Source: an uncultured Clostridia bacterium (GTDB lineage: Bacteria; Bacillota; Clostridia; Saccharofermentanales; DTU023). From it: a stretch of 16,580 bases of DNA. The position numbers were made by a program, and so were the translations under genes. Numbering within the stretch: position 1 is the stretch's first letter; each line of letters starts with the position of its first letter. The notes under the pieces are model-generated. The model was not told where the DNA came from. It ran no database searches and saw nothing but the letters and a program-made list of their open reading frames with translations. The stretch spans positions 1 through 16,580 of the forward strand of contig CAMYEY010000025.1 in assembly GCA_947254895.1 (NCBI GenBank), written 5' to 3'. Shown here piece by piece: positions 1 to 8,090 of the stretch.

Positions 1-2924
1 CCAATATCGTAAGCCCAACCGTCACCACCAAAGATCCAGGATGACCGTTTCATCAGGTAATCTTTCAGTTCAAGTATACCGGCAACCAGGCCTTTCGCCT
101 CGGCATTATCACCTTTATAAGCTTCCAGGGCTGCTACCAAATTGTCTGTCAGTTCGCGTGTCTTTTCGCCATCATCATAGGACTCAAACCATGCCTGACC
201 AGCTTCCTTGATAGCCGGATCTACATCTAAGACCATGAGATCTTCAAGTTTTTTAGAGGCACGTTTCCGAATCTGTTTAGCACCCATGTGCATACCTAAA
301 CCATGCTCAGCTGCATCCTCAAAGAGGGAGTTAGCCCAAGTTGGACCATGACCATGTTCGTTCTTGGTATATGGGATAGAGGGGTGGGAAGCACCATAGA
401 TTGAGCTACATCCGGTAGCATTAGATACCTGCATCCGATCACCAAAGAGTTGGGTCAAGAGCTTAACATAAGGAGTCTCACCACAACCTGCACAAGCACC
501 GGAGAATTCCATGAGAGGTACTTCAAACTGCGAACCCTTAACCGTGGTTTTCTTCATGGGGTTGGCCTTATGTTTAACCTCTTTTTGGCAGTAATCCCAG
601 AACTTAGCTTGATTCATATGATCTTCAATTGGCTCCATGACCAAGGCCTCTTTCGGACAGACATTAGCACAAGAACCACAACCGGTACAGTCGAGAACTG
701 AAACCAAAATTCTGTATTGGAATTTATCATAAGGTTTAGAACCGCCAATAGTGATAAAGCCTTCCGGAGCCTTTGTTGCTTCTTCATCGTCTAAGAGAAC
801 AGGTCTGATAACAGCATGGGGGCAAACAAAGGAACACTGGTTACATTGGATACATTTTTCCGGTTTCCAGTCAGGAATATTAACAGCAATACCACGTTTT
901 TCATACTGAGTCGTACCTGTCGGGATCGTACCATCTTCAAGTCCGGCAAAGGCTGATACTGGTAAGCTATCACCTCTCTGACGGTTCATAACATCAGCGA
1001 TATTACGGACAAAGTCAGGTTCTTCCTTGATGGGCAAGGGCTTATCTTCTGCCTGGGCCCAAATTTCTGGAACTTCAACCTTTTGAACATGCTCTATGCC
1101 TGCGTCAACAGCTGCATAGTTCATCTTGATAACTTCTTCACCCTTGTTACCATAGGACTTAACGATCATATCTTTCATGTATTTGACAGCTTCATCAACC
1201 GGGATAACCTGGGCGATCTTAAAGTAGGCTGCCTGACAGATCGTGTTAATCCTTGAGCCAAGTCCAATCTCAGCTGCCAAGTCAACAGCATTGATCGTGT
1301 AGAAATTAATATTGTTTTTAGCCAAGAAACGCTTCATATGAGCCGGCATGTGAATATCAAGTTCTTCTAAGCTCCAATGGGTATTCAAGAGGAAAGAGCC
1401 ACCCTTCTTAAGCGGAGCCAGCATATCATATTTATCAACATAGGACTGGTTGTGGCAGGCAACAAAGTCAGCCCGGTCAACCAGGTAAGGTGACTTAATT
1501 GGCTGATGACCAAAACGCAAGTCAGAGATTGTTATACCGCCGGATTTCTTTGAGTCATAGCTGAAATAGGCTTGGGCATACATATCTGTATTGTCGCCGA
1601 TAATTTTGATGGAGTTTTTGTTTGCACCGACAGTACCATCGGAACCGAGACCCCAGAAACGAGCTGCAACAGTACCTTCTTTGGCAACATCAATGCTCTC
1701 ACCCACAGGTAAGGAAAGGTGGGTCACGTCGTCGTTAATCCCAACCGTAAAACCGTTGAGAGGTTGTGAATTGCTAAGGTTACGGTAGACGGCATTAATA
1801 TGGTCAGGTGTTGTATCTTTTGAACCAAGACCATAACGACCACCAACGATAACCGGTGCATCATTCTCACCCTTAAAGGCTGATACAACGTCTAAGTACA
1901 GCGGTTCGCCTTGAGCGCCGGGTTCTTTGGTCCGGTCGAGGACAGCAATTTTCTTAACAGATGCCGGAATTACTTCTCTCAGTCTCTCAATGGAGAAAGG
2001 TCTGTAGAGGTAAACATGGACAACACCAACTTTATGACCATGCTGGTTGAGGTAGTCAACAGTTTCACAAACAGTGTCATAGACAGAACCCATACAAACA
2101 ATAATCTCTTCAGCCTCAGGATGGCCGTAGTATGTGAAAGGTTTGTAGGTACGGCCGGTCAACTTGCTGATTTCTGCCATGTATTCTTCCACGATCGGAA
2201 CAATGGCATTGTAGTAAGGATTGGATGCCTCACGACCTTGGAAGTAAATATCCGGGTTTTGGGCTGTTCCGCGAACAACTGGATGATTAGGACTCAGTCC
2301 GCGCTTACGGAAAGCTTCAATAGCATCCCAATCTACAAGTTTAGCTAAGTCATCATAGTCCAGCACTTCAATTTTTTGAATTTCATGGGAGGTCCTAAAA
2401 CCATCAAAGAAATGGAGGAAAGGTACCCGGCCCTTGATTGCAGCAAGGTGGGCAACAGCTGCTATCTCATGTGCTTCTTGAACACTTGAGGAAGACAACA
2501 TGGCAAATCCTGTCTGCCTGCAAGCCATTACGTCAGAATGGTCACCAAATATCGACAAGGCATGGGTTGCTAAGGATCTTGCTGAAACATGAAAAACACC
2601 CGGTAATAACTCACCGGAGATCTTATACATGTTAGGAATCATCAATAGTAAGCCTTGTGAAGCTGTATAAGTTGTGGTCAAAGCACCTGTGGCCAATGAC
2701 CCATGCACAAAGCCGGCAGCACCAGCCTCAGACTGCATCTCAATAACATTAACAGTCTGTCCAAAAATGTTTTTTCTCCCCTGTTGAGCCCATTCGTCAA
2801 CATGGTCAGCCATTGGTGAAGACGGTGTAATCGGGTAAATACCTGCTACTTCTGAAAAAGCATAAGAGGTATAGGCCGCAGCCGTATTACCGTCCATTGT
2901 CATAAATTTTTTATTTTTTGCCAT
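1..2924 (-). CDS. nifJ: Pyruvate:ferredoxin (flavodoxin) oxidoreductase, 3' end missing
   Basis: Oxidatively decarboxylates pyruvate to acetyl-CoA and CO2 and passes electrons to ferredoxin, in the cytoplasm of anaerobes. The frame is open from the ATG at 2924 to the window edge, giving 974 codons, while the single-chain family usually has about 1170-1230 residues, so roughly 200 C-terminal residues are absent. The N-terminal half carries the YPITPSSP motif (Thr33), EMQSEAGA (Glu66) and Arg116, which correspond to thiamine-diphosphate contacts in the Desulfovibrio africanus enzyme. The ferredoxin-like domain has two 4Fe-4S cysteine sets: 691/694/697/701 and 746/749/752/756. Cys811, Cys814 and Cys839 match the proximal cluster; its fourth cysteine would lie in the missing part. 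GDGWAYDIG at 967-975 is the Mg-thiamine diphosphate site. An AAAGGAG ribosome site precedes the ATG. Codons favour GGT, GTT and GCT, as in highly expressed genes. Confidence 0.97.
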   Translation of the reverse strand, partial: MAKNKKFMTMDGNTAAAYTSYAFSEVAGIYPITPSSPMADHVDEWAQQGRKNIFGQTVNVIEMQSEAGAAGFVHGSLATGALTTTYTASQGLLLMIPNMYKISGELLPGVFHVSARSLATHALSIFGDHSDVMACRQTGFAMLSSSSVQEAHEIAAVAHLAAIKGRVPFLHFFDGFRTSHEIQKIEVLDYDDLAKLVDWDAIEAFRKRGLSPNHPVVRGTAQNPDIYFQGREASNPYYNAIVPIVEEYMAEISKLTGRTYKPFTYYGHPEAEEIIVCMGSVYDTVCETVDYLNQHGHKVGVVHVYLYRPFSIERLREVIPASVKKIAVLDRTKEPGAQGEPLYLDVVSAFKGENDAPVIVGGRYGLGSKDTTPDHINAVYRNLSNSQPLNGFTVGINDDVTHLSLPVGESIDVAKEGTVAARFWGLGSDGTVGANKNSIKIIGDNTDMYAQAYFSYDSKKSGGITISDLRFGHQPIKSPYLVDRADFVACHNQSYVDKYDMLAPLKKGGSFLLNTHWSLEELDIHMPAHMKRFLAKNNINFYTINAVDLAAEIGLGSRINTICQAAYFKIAQVIPVDEAVKYMKDMIVKSYGNKGEEVIKMNYAAVDAGIEHVQKVEVPEIWAQAEDKPLPIKEEPDFVRNIADVMNRQRGDSLPVSAFAGLEDGTIPTGTTQYEKRGIAVNIPDWKPEKCIQCNQCSFVCPHAVIRPVLLDDEEATKAPEGFITIGGSKPYDKFQYRILVSVLDCTGCGSCANVCPKEALVMEPIEDHMNQAKFWDYCQKEVKHKANPMKKTTVKGSQFEVPLMEFSGACAGCGETPYVKLLTQLFGDRMQVSNATGCSSIYGASHPSIPYTKNEHGHGPTWANSLFEDAAEHGLGMHMGAKQIRKRASKKLEDLMVLDVDPAIKEAGQAWFESYDDGEKTRELTDNLVAALEAYKGDNAEAKGLVAGILELKDYLMKRSSWIFGGDGWAYDI

Positions 2925-2943
2925 TTTCACTCTCCTTTGACTT

Positions 2944-2971
2944 TTAGAAAAAGTAGCTATCCTTTTTCTAA
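2944..2971 (-). promoter_or_regulatory. Leader hairpin just upstream of the nifJ ribosome site
   Basis: A perfect 10-bp inverted repeat (TTAGAAAAAG / CTTTTTCTAA) encloses an 8-base loop. It ends about 20 bases before the nifJ start codon and just ahead of the AAAGGAG site. It lacks a following T run in the nifJ direction, so it is not an ordinary terminator. It may stabilise the 5' end of the mRNA or bind a regulator; the function is inferred. Confidence 0.5.
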
Positions 2972-3035
2972 CGTCTTTAACAACACACTTGGTCAATCGA
3001 CTGCCTAGTTTAGGCAAATTCAATATCTAGTACTA

Positions 3036-3064
3036 ATAATATATCACATATTAATCGAGTTAAA
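3036..3064 (-). promoter_or_regulatory. Probable nifJ promoter
   Basis: On the minus strand a TTTAAC -35-like hexamer (3059-3064) is followed by 17 bases and a TATTAT -10 (3036-3041). An overlapping TATATT at 3038-3043 is an alternative -10. Transcription would start near 3029, giving a leader of about 105 nt. The -35 is weak (3 of 6 bases), which would suit an activated promoter. Confidence 0.45.
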
Positions 3065-3065
3065 G

Positions 3066-3081
3066 TGTGAGTTGGATCACT
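3066..3081. promoter_or_regulatory. CRP/FNR-like palindrome upstream of nifJ
   Basis: TGTGA-N6-TCACT matches the CRP/FNR-superfamily consensus TGTGA-N6-TCACA at 9 of 10 fixed positions. Its centre lies about 42-45 bases upstream of the predicted nifJ start site, the usual class II activator position. The match is seen in the sequence; binding and the identity of the regulator are inferred. Confidence 0.35.
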
Positions 3082-3091
3082 TTTTTGCCCT

Positions 3092-3114
3092 TTAGCCTTG
3101 TTAGTCAAGGCTAA
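3092..3114. repeat. Perfect 9-bp inverted repeat in the pgk-tpi/nifJ gap
   Basis: TTAGCCTTG, a 5-base loop, then CAAGGCTAA. In the plus direction it is followed by TCTTTT, but there is no plus-strand gene to terminate. It sits between the pgk-tpi terminator and the nifJ palindrome. It could be a back-up structure or part of the nifJ control region. The rest of the 302-base gap shows no gene. Confidence 0.5.
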
Positions 3115-3152
3115 TCTTTTACCCATGAAATAGCCTCTTTAGAATTTCAAGC

Positions 3153-3189
3153 AAAAAATACCGGCTATCCCGAAAAGGACAACCGGTAT
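3153..3189 (-). terminator. Intrinsic terminator of pgk-tpi
   Basis: Read on the minus strand, a 13-bp stem fully paired if two G-U pairs are allowed (ATACCGGTTGTCC with GGATAGCCGGTAT) closes a 6-base loop and is followed by six T. It begins 38 bases after the fusion gene's stop codon. The opposite strand would have two mismatches, which supports the minus orientation. It should separate the pgk-tpi transcript from nifJ. Confidence 0.88.
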
Positions 3190-3226
3190 AAGTTTATGAG
3201 CGATTAAATTGCTAACTGCTTATGGC

Positions 3227-5167
3227 TTAAGCGTGGCAGATGACATCAAAGTCAGCCGGCTTAAGTGAGGCACCGCCAACCAGACCGCCATCGATATCTG
3301 CCTGAGCAAAGAGACCTTTAGCATTTTTGGCATTAACAGAGCCACCGTAAAGGATCCTGGTCCGGTCAGCCACTTCCTGCCCATAAAGGTCAACCAAGAG
3401 GCTACGGATATAGGCACAAACCTCTTGAGCCTGGTCATCAGTAGCAGTTTTTCCGGTACCGATAGCCCAGATAGGCTCATAGGCGATGGTGATGAAGTGC
3501 ATTTCCTCTTTGCTGACACCAGCTAGCCCATTCTTAATCTGTCCTTTGATCCAGTCAAAAGTTTGGCCGGCTTCCCTTTGTTCTAAAGTTTCGCCACAGC
3601 ACAGGATAGGCCGCAGGCCCCAGCTTCTAGCAGCTTTTACTTTAAGGTTGACTGTTTCGTCCGTCTCAGCAAAGTACTCTCTCCTTTCGGAGTGGCCGAT
3701 GATGACATAGGGTACAGCCATATCAGCTAACATCTTGGCTGAAATCTCACCGGTAAAAGCACCTTTATCTTCATAGTGGCAATTTTCTGCCGCAATCTTA
3801 ACATTCGTGTAGGCTGTCACTTCCTGAGCCTTGGTCAAGACTGTGAAAGGTACACCAACCACGATCTCATTATCAGCATCTTTAACAAGAGGAACCAGTT
3901 CTGTCAAAAGCTTAGCAGCTTCAGCCGGAACGCCGGCATTCATCTTCCAGTTACCGGCTGCCATCGTCCTTCTTTGGACATCATCTTGGATGGCATCGAT
4001 CCCCGGCAGGACCTTACCTTCAAGTAATTCCAGAGAAGCTCCACCACCGGTTGAAATATGGCTAATTTTATCGGCATAACCTAGCTGTTCAACTGCAGCC
4101 GCAGAGTCACCACCGCCAACAATGCTGATAGCAGAAGAGTTAGCCAGAGCTTCAGCAACAGCCTTGGTTCCCTTGGCAAAAGCTTCAAACTCAAAAACTC
4201 CCATAGGACCATTCCAAACAACTGTACCGGCATTCTTAATCGCAGCACTGAAGAGGTCTATTGTCTTAGGTCCAATATCTAAACCCATCCGGTCTGCCGG
4301 GATCTTGTCAGCATCGACCAGGATATGGTCAGCATCAGCTGCATATTCTGTAGCTGCAACGATATCAACTGGGAGGAGGAGATCAACAGATTTTTCTTTG
4401 GCTTCGGCCAACAAACTCTTGGCCAGCTCAATCTTGTCCTGTTCACAGAGAGACTTACCAATGTCATAACCCTGAGCAGCTAAGAAAGTAAAGGCCATAC
4501 CGCCTCCAATGATTAAGCTTTGTACCTTATCCAGGAGATTTTTAATCACGCCGATTTTATCAGAGACCTTAGCTCCACCTAAGATGGCAACGAAAGGCTT
4601 TTTGGGGTCTGATAATGCACCGCCCATGACGTCAATTTCTTTTTGGATCAGGTAGCCGGCGTAAGCAGGCAGGTAGTTAGCGACACCAGCAGTTGATGCA
4701 TGAGCTCTGTGAGCTGTACCAAAGGCATCATTTACATAAACCTCAGCAAGGCTAGCTAGCTCACGAGCAAAGGTCGGAATATTCTTGGTTTCTTCACTGT
4801 GGAAACGCAGGTTTTCCAGTAACATAACTTGACCCGGCTTGAGTGCTGCTGCTTTTGCTTTAGCATCTTCACCGATCACATCTTTAGCCATGATAACATC
4901 CTGTCCTAGAAGCTGGCCTAGACGATCAGCTACTATTTGCAGGGACAATTTTGTATCAAACCCTTTAGGACGACCCATGTGGGACATTAAGATAACCTTT
5001 GCCTTATGGTCCAGCAAATATTTAATAGTCGGCAGGGCTGATCGGATACGTCTATCGTCAGATATTTCACCCGTTTTCTTGTCGAGGGGCACATTAAAGT
5101 CGACCCTAACAATCACCTTTTTACCTTCTACATTAACTTGCTCAATGTTCATTTTTTTTGTTGCCAT
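3227..5167 (-). CDS. pgk-tpiA: Bifunctional phosphoglycerate kinase / triosephosphate isomerase fusion
   Basis: A single 646-residue frame carries two complete glycolytic enzymes. Residues 1 to about 395 are phosphoglycerate kinase: RVDFN at 21-25, ENLRFH at 118-123, GGAKVSDK at 197-204, WNGPMG at 318-323 and the nucleotide loop GGGDS at 351-355. Residues about 398-646 are triosephosphate isomerase with Lys408 (NWKMN), His492 (GHSERR) and Glu564 (YEPIW) as catalytic residues, plus GGSVN at 608-612. The kinase C-terminus (KVLPGI) runs into the isomerase first strand through only about ten residues, with no stop or frameshift. Fused Pgk-Tpi is known from Thermotoga maritima, whereas most Firmicutes keep separate genes. 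An AAGGGGA site precedes the ATG. The gene has its own promoter and terminator, so it appears monocistronic. Confidence 0.96.
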   Translation of the reverse strand: MATKKMNIEQVNVEGKKVIVRVDFNVPLDKKTGEISDDRRIRSALPTIKYLLDHKAKVILMSHMGRPKGFDTKLSLQIVADRLGQLLGQDVIMAKDVIGEDAKAKAAALKPGQVMLLENLRFHSEETKNIPTFARELASLAEVYVNDAFGTAHRAHASTAGVANYLPAYAGYLIQKEIDVMGGALSDPKKPFVAILGGAKVSDKIGVIKNLLDKVQSLIIGGGMAFTFLAAQGYDIGKSLCEQDKIELAKSLLAEAKEKSVDLLLPVDIVAATEYAADADHILVDADKIPADRMGLDIGPKTIDLFSAAIKNAGTVVWNGPMGVFEFEAFAKGTKAVAEALANSSAISIVGGGDSAAAVEQLGYADKISHISTGGGASLELLEGKVLPGIDAIQDDVQRRTMAAGNWKMNAGVPAEAAKLLTELVPLVKDADNEIVVGVPFTVLTKAQEVTAYTNVKIAAENCHYEDKGAFTGEISAKMLADMAVPYVIIGHSERREYFAETDETVNLKVKAARSWGLRPILCCGETLEQREAGQTFDWIKGQIKNGLAGVSKEEMHFITIAYEPIWAIGTGKTATDDQAQEVCAYIRSLLVDLYGQEVADRTRILYGGSVNAKNAKGLFAQADIDGGLVGGASLKPADFDVICHA

Positions 5168-5211
5168 AAAAATCCCCTTATAAGTGTATTTTTTACTTAA
5201 ACGTTTGATTT

Positions 5212-5240
5212 ATTGTATAACTAATCTGCTTGTTAGACAA
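5212..5240 (-). promoter_or_regulatory. Promoter of pgk-tpi
   Basis: On the minus strand, TTGTCT (5235-5240), a 17-base spacer and TACAAT (5212-5217) form a good sigma-A-type promoter with 4 of 6 and 5 of 6 consensus matches. The predicted start is near 5205, about 38 bases before the ATG, leaving room for little more than the AAGGGGA ribosome site. Confidence 0.7.
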
Positions 5241-5293
5241 ATAAGCTTTTTACCAATTATTAACTTGGAAAGACCTCGCTTTAATGGTTAATT

Positions 5294-5305
5294 TAGCATA
5301 TGCTA
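5294..5305. repeat. 12-bp perfect palindrome upstream of the PHP gene
   Basis: TAGCATATGCTA is perfectly self-complementary and lies 26 bases upstream of the PHP-gene start. It could be an operator or chance AT-rich symmetry. No convincing plus-strand promoter was found beside it. Confidence 0.3.
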
Positions 5306-5331
5306 TTTATCTAGCAAGCAGGAGGGTGTTT

Positions 5332-6303
5332 ATGAATAGAGAACTCGGGGAGTTTTTAGATACAATAACAAAGCAAGGCGGGATTGACCTCCACAGCCAT
5401 TCGACAGCCTCAGATGGTTCTTTAAAAGCCGAAGAAGTGTATGACTTGGCTCGGGCAAAGGGCTTAAGTTTTTTCGCCCTGACCGACCACGATACCATTG
5501 ATGGGGTCTTGGCTTTAATGGACCGGCACCACACCCTGGAGAGTGTACTGGAGCAAAAGAATTTAAGTCTTAAAGACCTAAGGGATGACCGGACACTAAA
5601 AGAGATAAAGCTTCAAACAAAGAAAGAGCCTATCTTGGTTCCCGGCCTAGAACTCTCTGTCCTCTACCTCGATCAAGAAGTCCACCTGTTAGCTTATTTT
5701 ATAGGATCAAACATTAAGAAGTTAAGCCATTTTCTAGCCCGTGAGCGAGACCGGCGATACGCCAGGAACAAGGCTATGTTGGCTCGTTTCAAAGAATTGG
5801 GTATAAATGTCCCCCAAAACCTGCTTGATCCCAGTCCCGACCAACCAAGTCCCGGCAGGGTCAAACTTGCAGCCTGGTTACTGGCTCACGGCCATGCTGA
5901 CTCTATTTCGGATGCTTTTAACTTATATCTTTCAGAAGGAAGACCTGCCTATGTTCCCAAACAAAGGGTTAAGATCCAAGAAGCTTTAAACCTTATTGAT
6001 AGGGCCCAGGGCTTTCCTGTAATCGCCCATCCTCAGCAATATGGCTGGTGTCAGAGTCAAACTCTTCTCCAGAAAAAAATCCAGCCCTTAGAAGCCTTAA
6101 CCAATCAACAGCTAGGAATCGAGGCCTATCACGGGCGAGCAAGTTTAGAGGATAAAAAACTCCTCCAAGACTTCATCCAAAAAGCTGGTATCAAGGCCAC
6201 TGCGGGTAGCGACTTTCATGGTAGCCATCGGCCTGAGTCAAGGCTCTACGACTACACAGCAAACCCAGGCAACTTCTATAGCAACCAGCCCTATGAGGTC
6301 TAA
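5332..6303 (+). CDS. PHP-domain metal-dependent phosphoesterase
   Basis: A cytoplasmic phosphoesterase of the polymerase-and-histidinol-phosphatase family, closest in layout to the YciV/RNase AM and nucleoside-bisphosphatase group. The exact substrate cannot be read from the sequence. Metal-ligand motifs are His21 and His23 (DLHSHS), Asp28, His53 (TDHDT), Glu107 (PGLELS), His118, His233 (IAHP), and Asp294 with His296 (GSDFHG). Between TDHDT and PGLELS there are about 49 residues, longer than the roughly 25-30 usual in compact members; the extra part is charged and helical-looking. The start at 5332 is chosen because AGGAGGG lies at the right distance; the earlier in-frame ATG at 5284 has no ribosome site. 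The 323-residue protein is complete. Its 3' end converges on the VanW gene with only 20 bases between, and I see no terminator there. Confidence 0.9.
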   Translation: MNRELGEFLDTITKQGGIDLHSHSTASDGSLKAEEVYDLARAKGLSFFALTDHDTIDGVLALMDRHHTLESVLEQKNLSLKDLRDDRTLKEIKLQTKKEPILVPGLELSVLYLDQEVHLLAYFIGSNIKKLSHFLARERDRRYARNKAMLARFKELGINVPQNLLDPSPDQPSPGRVKLAAWLLAHGHADSISDAFNLYLSEGRPAYVPKQRVKIQEALNLIDRAQGFPVIAHPQQYGWCQSQTLLQKKIQPLEALTNQQLGIEAYHGRASLEDKKLLQDFIQKAGIKATAGSDFHGSHRPESRLYDYTANPGNFYSNQPYEV

Positions 6304-6323
6304 CTAAGCTTGAACCTGGCACT

Positions 6324-7985
6324 TTAGGGTAAGAAAGGGAAAAGCTCACGCATATTTTCGGATGCACTATCTGCCGTTGATTCAATCGGCTGTAGGCCGG
6401 ATGGTTCAGTAGTATTTTCCGGTCCAACCTCGATTAAACCTTGGTAAGCCCAGTAATGAGATTTATTCAAGTGCTCCCTTTTAAATTCGACGCCATCCTT
6501 GTAGTAAACCTTATCCGTAGACCAGTAAGAACCAACTATCGGTTCCCGTTTAACCACTTCTTCACCCGGCTGGAGGGCATCATTTTTAACCCGCTTAGAT
6601 TCTTTGGGCTGCTCCTCCCCTGTAAAAGTAGGCACAAGGTCAATCGTCACTCCCGGATCCAATTTTCTGCCGTAAATATCAAACTGTATGTATTGAGTGG
6701 CCACACAAGTTCCAACTATAGCGATCGGATAGTCTGTATTATTTTTAAACTTAAAGTCAGACCAGTCAGAAACCATAGCATCCTTTCCCTTCTCGATATA
6801 GGCCGAGGGAACGGTATGGTTATTTCTTTCGATAATCTGCAAGTCAGCCCTCACCACAGCATTATATAAGGTTGAACTGGCCTGGCAGATCCCACCGCCG
6901 ATGCCTTTGACTGTCTGCCCATCCGGGCCGATGACATAACCATAAGTATAGCCGTTAGCTTCAGTGATAGGGCCGACCTTTTCATTATAGGAAAAAATCT
7001 CTCCCGGCTGAATGACCAGCCCTGTCAGCAGGTCAGATACTCTTTTGACATTTGCGTCCCTGGGAGGATCGTAAGTAACAAACTGAGTGTAACCGGAAGA
7101 AACATAACCTAATTTATTCTTAAGTTCAGCAGCCTCTGCTGGAGTTTCATTTTCTTTAAAGGGCATAGGAATGTCCTGATCCAGTTGATTATCCTCCACC
7201 CTCTTGCGAATCGTTTCTGCCAGAGACTTCTGGTCAAGGGTGTAACCTTCAACCGCTGCCGGTATGTCAAAACTTAAATTAGCCAGGTTAAACTTAATGG
7301 CCCCCTGACCGCCCTCAGGATTCTTGCTGAAATTTTGAACTAGATCTTTCATAGCTTGGTCAAAGACCTGGTCATTTGTTTGATATGTGGGATAAAGGTA
7401 ATATTTTTCACCCTTATGGTCGGCCAACTTAGCGATTGTAGTTGGGGCAGCTTTAGCCTCGTCCTCAGCTAAAGCAAAACGAGCCAAGAAACCGGCCTCA
7501 TCAGCCTTACCCTTTTCTTTTTTAAGCAAGTCTGAAAGACGGAGGGCGTTGCTGTATATTTTGTCAGCATCTAAAGAATAGCCAAAATCTTTGACAGAGA
7601 GATCCGGTTGCTTATCTGATTTTTCATTGACCAGTTTTACCTTCTTCTGAGCTAGAATTTCTCCAGACTTTTCTTTAAGCTTGCCTGTAAAGTCCTCCCG
7701 GCTTAAGCCTGTCAACTTAATATCAGCAAAATAGATCTCTTTTGCTATGGTATTATTCTTTTGACTCTGGACCTCAACCTTGACCGTTTGTTTTGGGTCA
7801 TGGTCTTGTTTCTGGTCCTTGTTAAGGTTGATGTAACTATAGGCTGTATAGATTAAAAAACACATGGCCAAGATAGCTAAACTGTAGAGTCCCCAAGCGG
7901 ACTTTTGTCCCTTTGTGGACTTACGCTTTCCTTTTTTTTGCTGAACAGGTGCTTTTTGATTTTTGTTTGAACTTAATCTCGCCAT
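6324..7985 (-). CDS. Membrane-anchored VanW family protein
   Basis: A 553-residue protein with a basic cytoplasmic N-terminus, one membrane segment at about 31-52 and a long extracellular part, so it is a type II anchored wall protein. Residues about 80-290 resemble the YoaR-type putative peptidoglycan-binding region that precedes VanW in many Firmicutes. The VanW domain spans about 310-425, with QPGEIFSYNEKVGP, GGGICQASSTLYNA (361-375) and the NNHTVPS segment. Residues about 455-510 (VVYKDG...FKREHL) look like a degenerate G5-type module. The last 30 residues are low-complexity. VanW occurs in some vancomycin-resistance clusters, but its biochemical role is unknown; there are no vanA/H/X-type genes here, so resistance should not be inferred. 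The start has AGAAGGAT unusually close to the ATG. It lies downstream of the NlpC/P60 gene in the same direction, across a terminator-like hairpin, and so probably depends partly on read-through. Confidence 0.9.
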   Translation of the reverse strand: MARLSSNKNQKAPVQQKKGKRKSTKGQKSAWGLYSLAILAMCFLIYTAYSYINLNKDQKQDHDPKQTVKVEVQSQKNNTIAKEIYFADIKLTGLSREDFTGKLKEKSGEILAQKKVKLVNEKSDKQPDLSVKDFGYSLDADKIYSNALRLSDLLKKEKGKADEAGFLARFALAEDEAKAAPTTIAKLADHKGEKYYLYPTYQTNDQVFDQAMKDLVQNFSKNPEGGQGAIKFNLANLSFDIPAAVEGYTLDQKSLAETIRKRVEDNQLDQDIPMPFKENETPAEAAELKNKLGYVSSGYTQFVTYDPPRDANVKRVSDLLTGLVIQPGEIFSYNEKVGPITEANGYTYGYVIGPDGQTVKGIGGGICQASSTLYNAVVRADLQIIERNNHTVPSAYIEKGKDAMVSDWSDFKFKNNTDYPIAIVGTCVATQYIQFDIYGRKLDPGVTIDLVPTFTGEEQPKESKRVKNDALQPGEEVVKREPIVGSYWSTDKVYYKDGVEFKREHLNKSHYWAYQGLIEVGPENTTEPSGLQPIESTADSASENMRELFPFLP

Positions 7986-8019
7986 ATCCTTCTTCTCTCA
8001 CCTTCACTGCTTAATTTGT

Positions 8020-8054
8020 AAAAGAGGCCTGTGTGAAAAAGATCACAAAGGCCT
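8020..8054 (-). terminator. Terminator-like hairpin between the NlpC/P60 and VanW genes
   Basis: On the minus strand a 12-bp stem with one mismatch (AGGCCTTTGTGA / TCACACAGGCCT) and a TCTTTT loop is followed by CTTTT. The T run is short, so termination may be partial and let transcription reach the VanW gene, for which I see no separate promoter. The same bases contain a perfect TGTGA-N6-TCACA palindrome at 8032-8047. Confidence 0.65.
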
Positions 8055-8090
8055 CGCATGCTTTAAATTCAACCGGGTTAAGCCTTACGT

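Noticed and set aside
1911..2348. A 145-codon plus-strand open frame within nifJ.
   Set aside because: It is antisense to a highly conserved coding region, has no ribosome site and resembles no protein; it is a shadow of nifJ.
4122..4469. A 115-codon plus-strand open frame inside pgk-tpi.
   Set aside because: It is antisense to the kinase domain, with low-complexity Ala/Ser composition typical of shadow frames.
6441..6869. A 142-codon plus-strand open frame inside the VanW gene.
   Set aside because: It lies opposite the conserved VanW domain and has no support as a gene of its own.
6324..7985. Vancomycin-resistance locus.
   Set aside because: VanW alone is widespread and not diagnostic. 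No vanH, ligase, vanX or VanR/S-type genes are in the window.
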